This document shows, one piece after another, positions 1-11,797 of a stretch of 64,000 nucleotides of DNA. The notes under the pieces are model-generated. The model saw nothing but the letters and a program-made list of their open reading frames with translations, was not told the origin of the DNA and searched no databases. The position numbers and the translations under genes were made by a program. The stretch is from assembly GCA_963786625.1 (NCBI GenBank), contig CAWAZS010000004.1, positions 496,001 to 560,000 of the forward strand. Reading direction: 5' to 3'. Numbering within the stretch: the stretch's first letter is position 1; each line of letters begins with the position of its first letter. The stretch is from CAIWHR01 sp963786625 (GTDB taxonomy: Bacteria; Pseudomonadota; Gammaproteobacteria; Burkholderiales; Casimicrobiaceae).

Positions 1-967
1 GAGATCATCCGGGCATTCGAGTCGCGCGGCGTCCATGTTCGCATGCAGACCAACGGCTTCGCATCGGAGGACCAGATCGCCCGGGCGGTCGAGGCCGGCG
101 GCAAGGACATCTCGATTTCCCTCGACTCCCTGCAGTCGGCACGCCAGGACATGATCAACGGGGGCTTCAACGAGTCGTGGCACCAGGCGCTGAAGGCGAT
201 TGCCCTGTTCAGCAGGTACCTGCCGAAAGAGGGCAGCTTCGCATCCCTGGGATGCGTGCTTCAGCCGCAGAACATGGGGGACATCGAGGACGTGGTCCGC
301 TTCGGAACCGCGATCTCCTGGTTCACCTCGCTGGTCCCCGTGCACGTGACCGATTACGGTCATCCGCGCGGCTTCCGGACCTTCGATCGCTCGCTGCGCT
401 TTCTGCCGAGCGAGTATCCGATCGTCGATCGGATCGTCGAGCGGGTTCGCGCGATGCGCGCGGAGGGCTTCCTTCTCTACGACAGCGATCAGTATCTGGA
501 CGACATCAGGCGCTTCGTGCGCGAGGAGCCGACCACCTGGCGTAGCCGCAATGGAGGCGTTTGCGATACTCCGAATCTGTACTTCGCATTGCTGCCGAAC
601 GGGGAGTTTGCGCCCTGCTGCGACCATCGGCTAGGCAGCAGCTACCCGGCATACGACGAGCGGCTTTCCCGAGCTCTACCGAAGCAAGTCGTGGCGCAAC
701 GAGGTTCTGCAGGTTGCGCGCGCTTGCGAGGGATGCATGTACGGCAGCTATCCGGAGATCACGATCTCCATGCGATTCCTGTCCGCGAAGGTGCAGCGAG
801 TCCGCACGTTCCTCACGGCGCCGCCGGCGAAGAACTGGCCATGGAGCTACGAGCAATTGCTCCAGCAAGCCGAGGCCATTCGCGGCGAAGCGCGTGACCG
901 GCCGAGGTCGCGCCGGTCGGCAATGAAGATCGTCGAGGCGGAGCGTGCCGAAGAAGATCAAGTTTGA
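1..967 (+). CDS. Radical SAM / SPASM-like protein, 5'-truncated, one frameshift
   Basis: The coding frame is open from base 1, so the start and the N-terminal CxxxCxxC cluster motif lie outside the window. Visible residues begin with a typical radical SAM strand ending in 'MQTNGF'. Further on comes a cysteine-rich SPASM-like part with 'GGVCDTP', 'FAPCCDHR' and 'ACEGCMYG', which could bind an auxiliary iron-sulfur cluster. The frame changes near base 662, where 'cggcttt' probably stands for 'cgcttt'. Removing one base joins 'YDER' to 'FPELYRSKSW' and gives a continuous C-terminus ending at 967. The gene overlaps the methyltransferase start by 23 bases, so the two are probably cotranscribed. 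Family assignment rests on the SPASM-like cysteines and the barrel strand. The substrate is unknown; a role in cell-surface or cofactor modification is inference from the neighbours. Confidence 0.7.
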
Positions 968-2126
968 GAGCTTCAGGTATCGATTCCTCATCGCCGCCCA
1001 GCAGCTGCATTGCGCGGCGGCCGGTGCGCAGCCGGCCTGGGAGGAGTTTCTCCGCGGGCTGGACTTCAGGTACGAGCGGGGTCGAGTCCTGGTCAGCTGG
1101 ACGCTCGCGAACCCCGGGTCTGCGGCGTTTCCGCTCGATGAGGCGCACTTCCATCTGCGCGGCGACAAGGAGCAGTACGTCCTGCGGCAGCGCGAACTGG
1201 GTCTGTTGCGCGGGGAGGATCCGGTGAAGCGCGAGAACGATGCCCACTTCATGGGACTGGTCCGTTCGGTGGCCGAGTCCGCGGGATATGCCGTGACGTC
1301 AGGCGCAACCCCGGCCCTGGATGGTCGGCTCGCCAAGGAGCGCGCGTTTCACGACGCATGGGCGAACAGCGAGCCCGTCGAGGAAATCGACGTCCGCCTG
1401 GTCAACGAGGCCTGCACGTCTCCGGAGATGCGCTACATCAGGCAGCGGCTGGGCGATATCCGCGGGAAGCGATTGCTGGACGTAGGCTGTGGCCTGGGCG
1501 AGGCCAGCGTCTACTTTGCGCTTCTGGGCGCCGAGGTGACGTCGTCCGATCTTTCCGAGGGCATGCTCGAGGCCACGGGACGGCTGGCCAGGAAGAACGG
1601 TGTCGGAGTGTCGCCGCATGTGGCGGCCGCAGAGGACCTGCGGCTTCCGGCCGACGCGCTCTTCGACATCATCTACGCGGGCAACCTTCTGCACCATGTC
1701 GACATCGACCAGACGCTTTCCCGGATGGTGCGGCACCTGGCGCCGAACGGGGTCCTGGTTACCTGGGATCCGCTTGCCTATAATCCCGTGATCAACGCCT
1801 ACCGCGCGCTAGCCACGCAGGTCCGCACGCCCGACGAGCATCCGCTCAAATGGGCCGACATCAGGCTGTTTCGCAAGTACTTCGATGTCGTGGAAACACG
1901 GTATTTCTGGCTGTCGACGCTCATCATCTTCCTGATCATGGCCCTGATCCAGCGCCGCAACCCCAACAGGGAGCGTTACTGGAAAGCGGTGGTTCTGGAA
2001 GGGGAGAAGTGGCGCTGGCTGTACGCGCCGCTCGAGAAACTCGACCGTCTGCTTCTGTGGCTCGTTCCTCCCCTGCGGCCGTTATGCTGGAACGTGGTGA
2101 TCACTGCGTCGGCACCCCGGCGGTGA
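945..2126 (+). CDS. Class I SAM-dependent methyltransferase
   Basis: This 393-residue protein has a GTG start inside the end of the radical SAM gene. The SAM-binding motif I is 'LLDVGCGLGEAS' near residue 180, followed by the acidic motif II in 'VTSSDLSEGML' and a motif IV-like 'FDIIYAGNLLHHV'. About 150 residues precede the methyltransferase fold and resemble no domain I can name. A hydrophobic stretch near residues 318-336 ('STLIIFLIMALI') could anchor the protein to the membrane. The overlap with the radical SAM gene suggests that the two act on the same product. The substrate cannot be read from the sequence. Confidence is high for the family and low for the role. Confidence 0.85.
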   Translation: MPKKIKFESFRYRFLIAAQQLHCAAAGAQPAWEEFLRGLDFRYERGRVLVSWTLANPGSAAFPLDEAHFHLRGDKEQYVLRQRELGLLRGEDPVKRENDAHFMGLVRSVAESAGYAVTSGATPALDGRLAKERAFHDAWANSEPVEEIDVRLVNEACTSPEMRYIRQRLGDIRGKRLLDVGCGLGEASVYFALLGAEVTSSDLSEGMLEATGRLARKNGVGVSPHVAAAEDLRLPADALFDIIYAGNLLHHVDIDQTLSRMVRHLAPNGVLVTWDPLAYNPVINAYRALATQVRTPDEHPLKWADIRLFRKYFDVVETRYFWLSTLIIFLIMALIQRRNPNRERYWKAVVLEGEKWRWLYAPLEKLDRLLLWLVPPLRPLCWNVVITASAPRR

Positions 2127-2202
2127 TTCCAGGTCGGCATGGCGGTATGGGTTCCGGCACCGCGATGCCCGGACCTGTCGACCGGACAACACGAGCGTTT
2201 TC

Positions 2203-4906
2203 TTGACGTCGACGATCTCGATCGCCGAGAGGGCCGGCCGGATCGCCGCTGCGGCGCGGCTGCGGATTCTCGACCGCCCGATTCTCGAGGCTGTTCTGTA
2301 CTGGTCTGTCGCCGCGATTGCCGCGACGCTTGCGATGGTCGGGCTGAATCAGGTCCTCGGCGAGCGCTTCCAGTACGGCGCGCCTCGATTCCTCGCCGCT
2401 CCGGGACTCGCCTATGCGGTGTTCTCCTTCCTGACGACGTTGTGGTGCGCGCGCAGTCCCCGGGCGCAACGTTTCGCAATCCCCTGGGCGACGATCTCGC
2501 TGGTTGCCGGCCTCGCGTTCTATCCGTTCCTGTTCTCCGGCCAATCGTTCCTCATCACGAATTTTCTGAGTGCGGATTGGGCGTACCCCCTGTCGCAGGT
2601 CCAGCCTCCGGCGAAATTCGTCAATCCGGAACCTCACGATTCGTCGATGCTGTATTTCCCGCTGAAGCACTTCCTGGCGGAGACGCTGCGTTCGCAGGCC
2701 ACGTTTCCAATGTGGGACTTTGCGCGTAGTGCGGGAATGCCGTTCGTGGCCGCGACGCTTTCCGGCGTCTTCTTATCCGCTCAACCTGGCCTTCGTCGTT
2801 CTGGGCACGGAGGCGGGATGGGGATGGGTCGGGCTGATGCATCTCCTCGTCGCCGGCGTTGGCATGTTCCTGCTGCTGGAGCGCCTGACCCAATCGCGAT
2901 TCGCGGCGCTTTACGCCGCCTTGGCGTTCATGCTGATGCCGTACCTGGCCGGGTGGTCCCGCGGACTGGTCTGGAATTCGACCGGGGTATGGCTGCCGTT
3001 GATCTGCTACTGCCTGCACGAGGCAATCGTCAGGCGCAGCGCGCGATACCTGGCGTGCACAGCCCTGGCCCTTGCCGTGGCGATTCTCGGGGGCTGGATC
3101 CAGTGGGTGGTCTACATCTACATCCTAGCCGGTATGCTGGTCGTGCAGTATGTCTGCGTCCTGGTGCTTGCCGGACGCACGCGCGACGCGCTCAGCGCGG
3201 CCGCGATCTTCGCGGCGGGGGCCGCGCTGTCGGTCGCGTTGGCCGCAGTGCACCTCGGTCCGTTCCTGGAGGTCACGGGACTGCAGCCGCGCGCGCCGGT
3301 GCCGTGGGCGAGAATCGCCACCATCCTGCCGCCCTACGGCGATGCCGCGAACCTCGCGTTCCTCGTGCCCGAGCTCTTTGGGACGCACTTTCAGGGAGGT
3401 CCGGCGCCGAAGTGGTCGCTGATCGAGCACCAGCGTTATCTCGGCGCCCTGTGCCTTCCGCTCGTGCTGCTGGCATTCGTCCGAAGGGAGACCGCGAGAA
3501 TCGCGCTGTTTCTCGTTCCACCCATTCTGTTTTTCTATTCGATCGCGAGCCTCGGATGGGCGTACAAACTGCTCTATTTCACCGTGCCCGGGTTCGACGC
3601 GATTCCAACGCAGCAAACCAGGGCATTGTTCGTGGTCGAGTTTCTGCTGCTCGTCCTTGCAGGGCTCGGCGCCGCCAATTTCCGGTGGGTGGCGTCGTCG
3701 AGGAGCGGGCTGTTGCCTACGCTGGCGATTGCCTGCGGCGTCATCTATGGCGTCCTTGCGCTTGCAATCTGGAGCGACGTCCTGGCGCTCCAGCTGCCCG
3801 ATGTCCTGCGCCTCGGCGGCACGATAACCGCGATCAGGTTCGCGCTCGGCTTCGTCGCCGTGGCCTTGCTGATCAGCCTCTTCTCGCGGGAGCTGCGGTC
3901 GAGCCGGGGATTCCTCGTTGCGGGCCAGGCGGCGATCATTCTCGCCTGTGCGGCGGAGTTGACGGTCGAGCACCACAAGCTCGCGTCGTTTTCCCGTGCA
4001 CTGTCGGCCGAGATCCCTCCGATCGTAAGCGAGATCAAGGCCGCGGGAAATGGCCGCGTGTTTCGCACGGGTGGGCTGGTGACCACGCACGCCTTCATCC
4101 AGAACACCGCGGCGCTGATCTACGGATTGAACGACACGATGGCTCACGACTCAATCTACCTGGAGAGTTACGCAAAGTTCTTTTCTCTGTTCAATCGCGA
4201 AACCGATTTTCGCAATCCGCACCGGCTGCTGACCCCGAAGGCGGTGACTGCGGAGAACGTGGAGCTCATTCGAATGCTCAATGTCGATTACGTCTTTCAC
4301 AAGGAGGACGTCACCGGCACCAAGGTCGATCCGGCAACCTTCGATTCGAGCCTGCTCACCTACATCCGGAAGGACGGCGGCCGTCACGTCTTGCGGCTAA
4401 AGGAGCGCCTGCCGCGGGCCTTTTTCGTAGGCGAGACGCGATTCGCCCCCGACGCCGAAGTCATGACGCGGATGCGGGCGCCGGATTTCCGGGCGACGGC
4501 GATCGCGTACGTCGCAGACAGGGAAGCGGCCTCCGCAACGGCGGGCGCTGCAGCGCCGGAGCTCGGCCCGATCGAGTACGCGCAGCGCGGGCCGAATTCG
4601 TTCGTGATCCGGTACAGCGCGAAGGCCGAGCAGCCGATATTCGTTTCGAACGTCTACTATCCCGGATGGCGGGCGGTGACGCGAAGCGGGATCCTGCTCC
4701 CGATCCACAAGGCGAATCTCGCTTTCATGGTCGTTCGTGCGCCGCCGGCAGCCGATGGCGAAGTCGTCTTCACCTACGCGCCGACGAATTTCCGGAGCTT
4801 TGCGCTCATATCGCTCGTCGCCTTGCTCGTGGCGCTCCTGCTCCTGACCCAGCCGTCCTGGCTGGCTGGGCGCGTCACGCGGCTTCGCGACCGGACCGCG
4901 ACGTGA
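2203..4906 (+). CDS. YfhO-like multi-pass membrane protein (one frameshift)
   Basis: The corrected protein is about 900 residues with a dozen or more hydrophobic helices and a soluble C-terminal part. That part contains the YfhO-type signature around 'YYPGWRA', followed by a last membrane helix. YfhO-family proteins are polytopic and are thought to act in lipid-linked sugar or glycan transfer at the cell surface. The frame shifts near base 2772: 'gtcttcttatccg' should probably read 'gtcttctatccg', which joins 'ATLSGVF' to 'YPLNLAFVV'. The TTG start is uncertain, since no ATG or GTG lies in frame upstream and no clear ribosome site is visible. The gene converges with the glycosyltransferase on the other strand. 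That neighbour supports a polysaccharide role, but this remains inference. Confidence 0.75.
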
Positions 4907-4954
4907 ACGGTCGGAAGCGGGTCTGCCCCGGCCGGGCCATGCCGCGGACCACCC

Positions 4955-7648
4955 TCACCGCCACCCCGCGATCGCCCTGACGCGCGCTTGGACGAGCGGC
5001 GCGATCGCCGCCGGAGAGAGCTCCCGCACGGCTGTCTGCCGTGCGCGCATCCCGAGGCGCTGCCGCAACTGCGCCGAGCTCGCGATCTCGCGCATGCACG
5101 TCGCGGCGGCGTCGACATCGGGTTCCGCCCAGAGCTGCCCGCGGCGATACGGTCCGAGGTCGCGCTCGATCGCCACCAGACGGTAGTCGACGAGCAGCGC
5201 GTTGTCCGGATGCATGAAATCGACGTTGCCCGACCAGCCGGTCGCGATGACCGGCCGGCCGGAGGCCATCGCCTCCGCCATGCCGAGGCCGAAGCCCTCC
5301 GAACGGTGGAGCGACACGTAGCAGTCGACGCTCGCCATCAGCGTCCAGAGCTGTTGCCGCGCGAGATAGCCCTCGAGCAGCGTGACGCGTGAATCGGAGC
5401 CGACCAGCCGCTGCAGCCGGTCCTTGAGATCGGGTTGATGCGCGAGGTTGCTTATCTTGAGCAGCAGCCGGGCGCGCTCGTTGCCCGGGAATGCGCGGCG
5501 GAAGGCGTCGGCGATGCCGAACGGATTCTTGCGCTCCGGCACGCTCAGCACGTCGCACATGCCGAGAAAGACGATATCGGACCCGGCGATCCCGAAGGCG
5601 CCACGGTCGGGCGCAACGGGAGGCGCTTCCACGGCGTGGGGCATCCGCAGGACCGGCACCGGCGACTTGGCGCCGATCGCCTGCTGGCAGAACGCCGACG
5701 GGACCCACACTTCGTCGAGCAGGCCGAGCGCGGGCACCCATTCGTCGGGAAACTCCATCAGCTCCCACGCCCAGAAACCGATGTTGTAATGCCCATCGAA
5801 GACGGCGGCGCCGAGATTGTCGCGCGCCACGAACATCTGGTCGGCGTTGATGTGGAAGAGGTTGATCGGGTGGCGCGGCCCCTCGGCCACGACTTCCGCG
5901 ATCGATTCGGTCATTCGCGACACGTTGCCCACGCGGAAGTCGACGGCGGTCACCTCGATACCGGCTGCCTTGAGAATCCGGAGCATCGAGCGTGCCGATT
6001 CGCCGACACCGCTTTCCGCCGCGAGGTAGCCGATGACGTTGAGTCCCGGGGTCTCCCGCGGCGCCGGCGGGCTGCCCTTGGTCGTCGCCGATGCGGCAGA
6101 CGTGGGTCGTGGTGCGGCGTCCTCGCGGCGCGCCGCACCGGAGGTGGGCACGAGCGTGAGCGGCGGCGTCACATAACGGTGGTCGAAATAGGCGTGTCGC
6201 AGCAACGAATGGCGCACCCGGTGCCGCAACGACTGCGAGGTGATCGGCTTCACGAGGTGGCGTGCGCCCCAGGCGGCGCGATAGACCCAATGAAACACGC
6301 GCCGACGCAATCCCCTGACGTGCGCTGGCGAGGTCCCGGCGGCGGTGATTTCCGCCGGCTCGGCTGCGATTGCCACCGCGGCGCGATCGGCGGCGCCTGC
6401 CGCCGCCGGGGTCCCCGCGGCGCGTGCTTCCATCCCGAGTGCCGCGCGCACCGGCGCCACGAACGCTTCGGCGAATCCCGCCTGCGGGGTTGCGTTCTCC
6501 AGATACCAGTGGGCGTATCCCGACCCGTGCGCACCGGTCACGTCCGGAAAGGCGGCCTGCAGATCGGGGCGCACGCGATAGAGGGTCGCCGCAATGCGCG
6601 TGAACCACGGCGCGCGGCCGTGCTCCGGTGCCGGCCGGTTGAGCCAGTCGAGCAGGAAGGCCTGTCCCTGGGGCGTCCAGAGATCCGGATGCGGCTCGTC
6701 CCAAGGGAACGCCTCCCGGTAGCAGCGTCGGACGAGGTCGGGAATCGGTTCACCCCCCGGAAAGCGTCCGAACGCATAGGGCAAGCGCTGGCACTCCTCG
6801 TCGCCGCCGCGGCGCAGGTCGGCCGCATAGTCGTCGGCGAGTGCGCGCACTGCCGGCGGCAGCGCATCCATGGTGTAGCGATCCTGGTGCTTGCTCAGCA
6901 GCTTCGCCCCCGGCGTGAAGCCGGAGAAATGGAAGAACAGGAGCGGCCGCCCATCGACGCGGAACGCGCCCGCGCTCCGCTCGACGCGCCGGTGATTGAG
7001 GTTCCAGTAGGCGACGTTCCATCCCGGATCGCGCTCGATCGCCACGCGTTCGTACATGCCCGGCACGAGGTCGATCCACTTCTGGTCGGTGAACAGCCCG
7101 CGCGGGATGTCGACCACGCAGTCGCGCAGCAGCTTCGTTTGCCACCAGGCGACGAATCGGCGCGATACCTCGGAGCGGGCGAGCGCGATGAAGCCGAGGT
7201 TGTAGCTGCCGCTTTGCAGGATCGAGAGCTCGGACGGATGCCGGCCATCGTCGAGCTGCCCGGTCAGATGCGGTGTCAGCAGGATGTCCGCGTCGTCCAG
7301 GCGCGAGAGGATCGCATCGACCGGCCCGTAGACCTTGATGTCGGGATCGAAGTAGACGACCCGCTCGTAGCCGCGGTCGAACAGCGCCTGGATGACCCAG
7401 GGCTTGATCGCCGTGTTGAGCTCGAGGATCGTGTACTGGAATACGAAGCGATCGAACTTCGGCAGCCCGAGGTCGCGGATCGGAATCTCGTCGTAGACGT
7501 CGCGCGGGTCGGCCTGCGGCAACGGATCGTCGCAGATCGCCACGAGCGCATCGATGCCGGCGCCGTGACGCCGGACGCTCGCGACGAGCGATCGCGCGAA
7601 ATGCCGGTAGTTGTTCGAGACGATCGTGAAGAAGCAGGTCTTGCTCAT
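4955..7648 (-). CDS. Two-domain glycosyltransferase (N-terminal GT-A-like, C-terminal GT4)
   Basis: The 897-residue protein has two candidate catalytic modules. Residues 1-280 resemble a GT-A fold nucleotide-sugar transferase: 'CFFTIVSNNYRHFARSL' at the start and the metal-binding 'YFDPDIKVYG' (DxD). After a linker of about 200 residues rich in Ala and Arg, residues from about 525 form a GT-B/GT4 domain. This opens with 'LNVIGYLAAESGVGESAR' and carries the E-x7-E nucleotide-sugar motif in 'SEGFGLGMAEAMASG'. The ATG start sits at the beginning of the 'MSKTCFF' strand. No membrane segment is visible, so it is probably a cytoplasmic enzyme building a surface glycan. Such double enzymes can add two sugars in sequence; acceptor and donor are unknown. 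Confidence 0.85.
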   Translation of the reverse strand: MSKTCFFTIVSNNYRHFARSLVASVRRHGAGIDALVAICDDPLPQADPRDVYDEIPIRDLGLPKFDRFVFQYTILELNTAIKPWVIQALFDRGYERVVYFDPDIKVYGPVDAILSRLDDADILLTPHLTGQLDDGRHPSELSILQSGSYNLGFIALARSEVSRRFVAWWQTKLLRDCVVDIPRGLFTDQKWIDLVPGMYERVAIERDPGWNVAYWNLNHRRVERSAGAFRVDGRPLLFFHFSGFTPGAKLLSKHQDRYTMDALPPAVRALADDYAADLRRGGDEECQRLPYAFGRFPGGEPIPDLVRRCYREAFPWDEPHPDLWTPQGQAFLLDWLNRPAPEHGRAPWFTRIAATLYRVRPDLQAAFPDVTGAHGSGYAHWYLENATPQAGFAEAFVAPVRAALGMEARAAGTPAAAGAADRAAVAIAAEPAEITAAGTSPAHVRGLRRRVFHWVYRAAWGARHLVKPITSQSLRHRVRHSLLRHAYFDHRYVTPPLTLVPTSGAARREDAAPRPTSAASATTKGSPPAPRETPGLNVIGYLAAESGVGESARSMLRILKAAGIEVTAVDFRVGNVSRMTESIAEVVAEGPRHPINLFHINADQMFVARDNLGAAVFDGHYNIGFWAWELMEFPDEWVPALGLLDEVWVPSAFCQQAIGAKSPVPVLRMPHAVEAPPVAPDRGAFGIAGSDIVFLGMCDVLSVPERKNPFGIADAFRRAFPGNERARLLLKISNLAHQPDLKDRLQRLVGSDSRVTLLEGYLARQQLWTLMASVDCYVSLHRSEGFGLGMAEAMASGRPVIATGWSGNVDFMHPDNALLVDYRLVAIERDLGPYRRGQLWAEPDVDAAATCMREIASSAQLRQRLGMRARQTAVRELSPAAIAPLVQARVRAIAGWR

Positions 7649-8069
7649 CGCGAATGATCCCGCGCCCTCGTCCGCGCACCCGCGCCGACCTCATTGCCCT
7701 CGGCGGCGCCGGTCGCGGCCGGCGTGAAGCTGCGGGCACGCTGCGCGGCGCCAACAGCAGGATGAAGGGTGGGGAATGAAGGCACCGCGATGCACCGCGG
7801 GCGGCCTCCCGACCGCATTGGGACCGGTCCCCGCAGACAGAGTCACGCATTTTACGCGTTTCGGTCGGCGCACTGTCGGCGTCGCGCTCGTGCCGGCCCG
7901 CGGCGCGGTCGTTGCCATCCCTGAACGGGCCGTCGAAACGGGAACCCGAGTGGATCGGCACATGCCGATCCATACCGGCGCACGGGCACAGCTGTCGGAA
8001 GCAGCGCCCGGGCTCACGCCGGACCGGGTCGGGGCGACAGCGACGGACCCGCAAAGGTGCGCAAAGGTG
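7649..8069. other. Gene-free stretch between the glycosyltransferase and the rrn promoter
   Basis: I see no convincing gene here. The open frames are short, have no recognisable domain and no ribosome site. The segment separates the divergent glycosyltransferase gene from the rrn promoter, so it may hold upstream activating sequence for rRNA transcription. A short direct repeat, 'gcaaaggtg' twice 10 bases apart (8051-8069), lies directly in front of the -35 box. Confidence 0.5.
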
Positions 8070-8097
8070 TTGACCGGCCCGCGTATCGATGTATAAT
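8070..8097 (+). promoter_or_regulatory. rrn operon promoter
   Basis: A -35 box TTGACC (8070-8075) and a perfect -10 box TATAAT (8092-8097) are 16 bases apart. They lie about 295 bases before the 16S 5' end and in front of a boxA-type leader, so this is the most likely main promoter of the rRNA operon. Confidence 0.85.
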
Positions 8098-8142
8098 CGC
8101 GCTTCTTTGCTGGTGTTTCTTCGGGCGATGCCCGGGCCAGCC

Positions 8143-8190
8143 AGTTCTTTAAAAATTCACAACCGATAAGTGTGGGCGCTGGGGTGCTTG
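8143..8190 (+). promoter_or_regulatory. rrn leader: boxA-type antitermination site and 5' arm of the 16S processing stem
   Basis: 'ttctttaaaaattcac' (from about 8145) is a boxA-like antitermination element of the kind found in betaproteobacterial rrn leaders. The next bases, 'acaaccgataag', are complementary to 'cttatcggttgt' at 9952-9963, just after the 16S gene. The extended pairing would form the long stem cut by RNase III to release pre-16S. Confidence 0.75.
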
Positions 8191-8390
8191 GGTGCCCCCG
8201 TCGACGGCGGCGATGCTGGTGACAGCCTGGCTGGCGAAAACGGGGGGAAATTCAAGAAGTTCTGGTGCTCACACGACGCAAAAGGCTCCTGCTCGGCAAC
8301 GAGTGGGGGCAAGTCTTGTTCCTGTCCGCGGAGGTTTAACCGATGTGGACGGGGATGGGGCCAACGTCGATTGAGTTACTTGTAAAGATC

Positions 8391-9921
<1,531 letters not shown>

Positions 9922-10060
9922 CTCGGAATGCCCGGGCGTTCCAGTGCTCACGCTTATCGGTTGTGCGGTCAGGTGGCAGCGGACAGGGGACCGTCGGACC
10001 CGCGCGAATGCGCGCGGCAGCCGCACCGATCGCCGACTGCTGGCGGCCGGTCACGGAATC

Positions 10061-10137
10061 GGGCCTGTAGCTCAGTTGGTTAGAGCACCGTCTTGATAAG
10101 GCGGGGGTCGATGGTTCGAATCCATCCAGACCCACCA
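10061..10137 (+). tRNA. ileT: tRNA-Ile (GAU)
   Basis: A 77-base cloverleaf with encoded CCA. The anticodon GAT is at 10095-10097 and the T-loop is 'ggttcgaatcc'. It lies in the 16S-23S spacer ahead of tRNA-Ala, the standard proteobacterial arrangement. Confidence 0.95.
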
Positions 10138-10146
10138 ATGCACGCC

Positions 10147-10222
10147 GGGGCTGTAGCTCAGTTGGGAGAGCACCTGCTTTGCAAGCAGGGGGTCGTCGGT
10201 TCGATCCCGTCCAGCTCCACCA
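10147..10222 (+). tRNA. alaT: tRNA-Ala (UGC)
   Basis: A 76-base cloverleaf with encoded CCA. The anticodon TGC is at 10180-10182 and the T-loop is 'ggttcgatccc'. It follows tRNA-Ile after 9 bases in the rrn spacer. Confidence 0.95.
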
Positions 10223-10516
10223 AAGAGACATCGGCACGGCATCGGAGATCGGGCGGTTGCGCCAGAGCCCAGAAGCAAACAGCGGCGTTCGCTGCTTGCT
10301 TCTGGTTTCTTGAACCAGTGTTATCGGTTGTTCTTTAACAATACGGAAGAAGCAAAGCAAATCTTGCTCGGCGGGCAGGGTCGGGGGCGCAAGTCTCCTT
10401 CCGGGCGCGCAGGGCGAGATGGGTTAGATTGTATCGACCCGCTGTTCCCCTGGTCGGGGGTGGCGGGTAGCGCAAACGCCCGTGAGCCTGAGCTCGAACA
10501 GTGCTCAGCGTTATGG
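10223..10516 (+). other. tRNA-Ala to 23S spacer with second boxA-like site and processing arm
   Basis: The spacer holds a hairpin with arms 'ccagaagcaa' and 'ttgcttctgg' (about 10270-10308) and a second boxA-like 'gttctttaacaat' (about 10329). The arm 'cggaagaagcaaagca' (10344-10359) is complementary to 'tgctttgcttcttccg' at 13737-13752, beyond the 23S gene. That pair should form the 23S precursor stem. Confidence 0.7.
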
Positions 10517-10617
10517 GGTCAAGCGACTAAGTGCATGTGGTGGATGCCTTGGCGATCACAGGCGATGAAGGACGTGGCAGCCTGCGAAAAGCTGCGGGGA
10601 GCTGGCAAACGAGCATT

Positions 10618-10649
<32 letters not shown>

Positions 10650-11053
10650 CCGCAAGGGTCACTCTCTGCTGAATACATAGGCAGGGTAGAGCGAACCCGG
10701 TGAACTGAAACATCTCAGTAGCCGGAGGAACAGAAATCAACCGAGATTCCCAGAGTAGTGGCGAGCGAAATGGGAAGAGCCGTCGCGATTTAGCGCCAAC
10801 CTCAGGAGAATGGTCTGGAAAGGCCAGCCGTAGTGGGTGACAGCCCCGTAACTGAAGAGGTGGGTGTGGAACTAGGCGCGAGACAAGTAGGGCGGGACAC
10901 GTGACATCCTGTCTGAAGATGGGGGGACCATCCTCCAAGGCTAAATACTCGTGATCGACCGATAGTGAACCAGTACCGTGAGGGAAAGGCGAAAAGAACC
11001 CCGGGAGGGGAGTGAAATAGATCCTGAAACCGCATGCATACAAACAGTCGGAG

Positions 11054-11182
11054 CCCCTGCTTCAAGCCCCTTCGGGGTTCTTTGTGGCCGAGCGCGAAGC
11101 GCGAGACCCATCAAAAGACATGTTGAAGGGAGTGCAATGGCACGCTCGACGGTCATCGTGCGGAGGGGGCTTGAAGCAGGGG
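11054..11182 (+). other. 23S rRNA intervening sequence in helix 25
   Basis: E. coli helix 25 is a short hairpin between the 'gtacaaacagt' side and 'gcgtaccttttgtataatgg'. Here the two sides are separated by a 129-base element closed by a perfect 17-bp stem: 11054-11070 'cccctgcttcaagcccc' with 11166-11182. The internal 95 bases form smaller hairpins and are too short to code for an IVS-type (S23) protein. Confidence 0.85.
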
Positions 11183-11684
11183 TGACGGCGTACCTTTTGT
11201 ATAATGGGTCAGCGACTTACGTTCACCAGCGAGCTTAACCGAATAGGGGAGGCGCAGCGAAAGCGAGTCCGAACAGGGCGATTCAGTTGGTGGGCGTAGA
11301 CCCGAAACCGGATGATCTAGCCATGGCCAGGATGAAGGTGGGGTAACACTCACTGGAGGTCCGAACCCACTACCGTTGAAAAGGTAGGGGATGAGCTGTG
11401 GCTAGGGGTGAAAGGCTAAACAAATCCGGAAATAGCTGGTTCTCTCCGAAAACTATTTAGGTAGTGCCTTGTGCATCACCTGCGGGGGTAGAGCACTGTT
11501 ATGGTTGCGGGGGTCATTGTGACTTACCGCGCCATTGCAAACTCCGAATACCGCAGAGTGCGAGCACGGGAGACAGACTTCGGGTGCTAACGTCCGGGGT
11601 CGAGAGGGAAACAACCCAGACCACCAGCTAAGGTCCCCAAGACGCAGTTAAGTGGGAAACGAGGTGGGAAGGCTCAGACAGCCA

Positions 11685-11716
<32 letters not shown>

Positions 11717-11797
11717 GAAAGCGTAATAGCTCACTGGTCGAGTCGTCCTGCGCGGAAGATGTAACGGGGCTCAAACTGCGCACCGAAGCTGTGGATT

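Noticed and set aside
7776..8096. 106-codon frame before the rrn operon
   Set aside because: It has no recognisable domain or ribosome site and overlaps the rrn promoter.
11071..11165. Possible IVS-encoded four-helix (S23) protein in the helix-25 insert
   Set aside because: The interior is only 95 bases and has no suitable open frame; S23-type proteins need about 350 bases.
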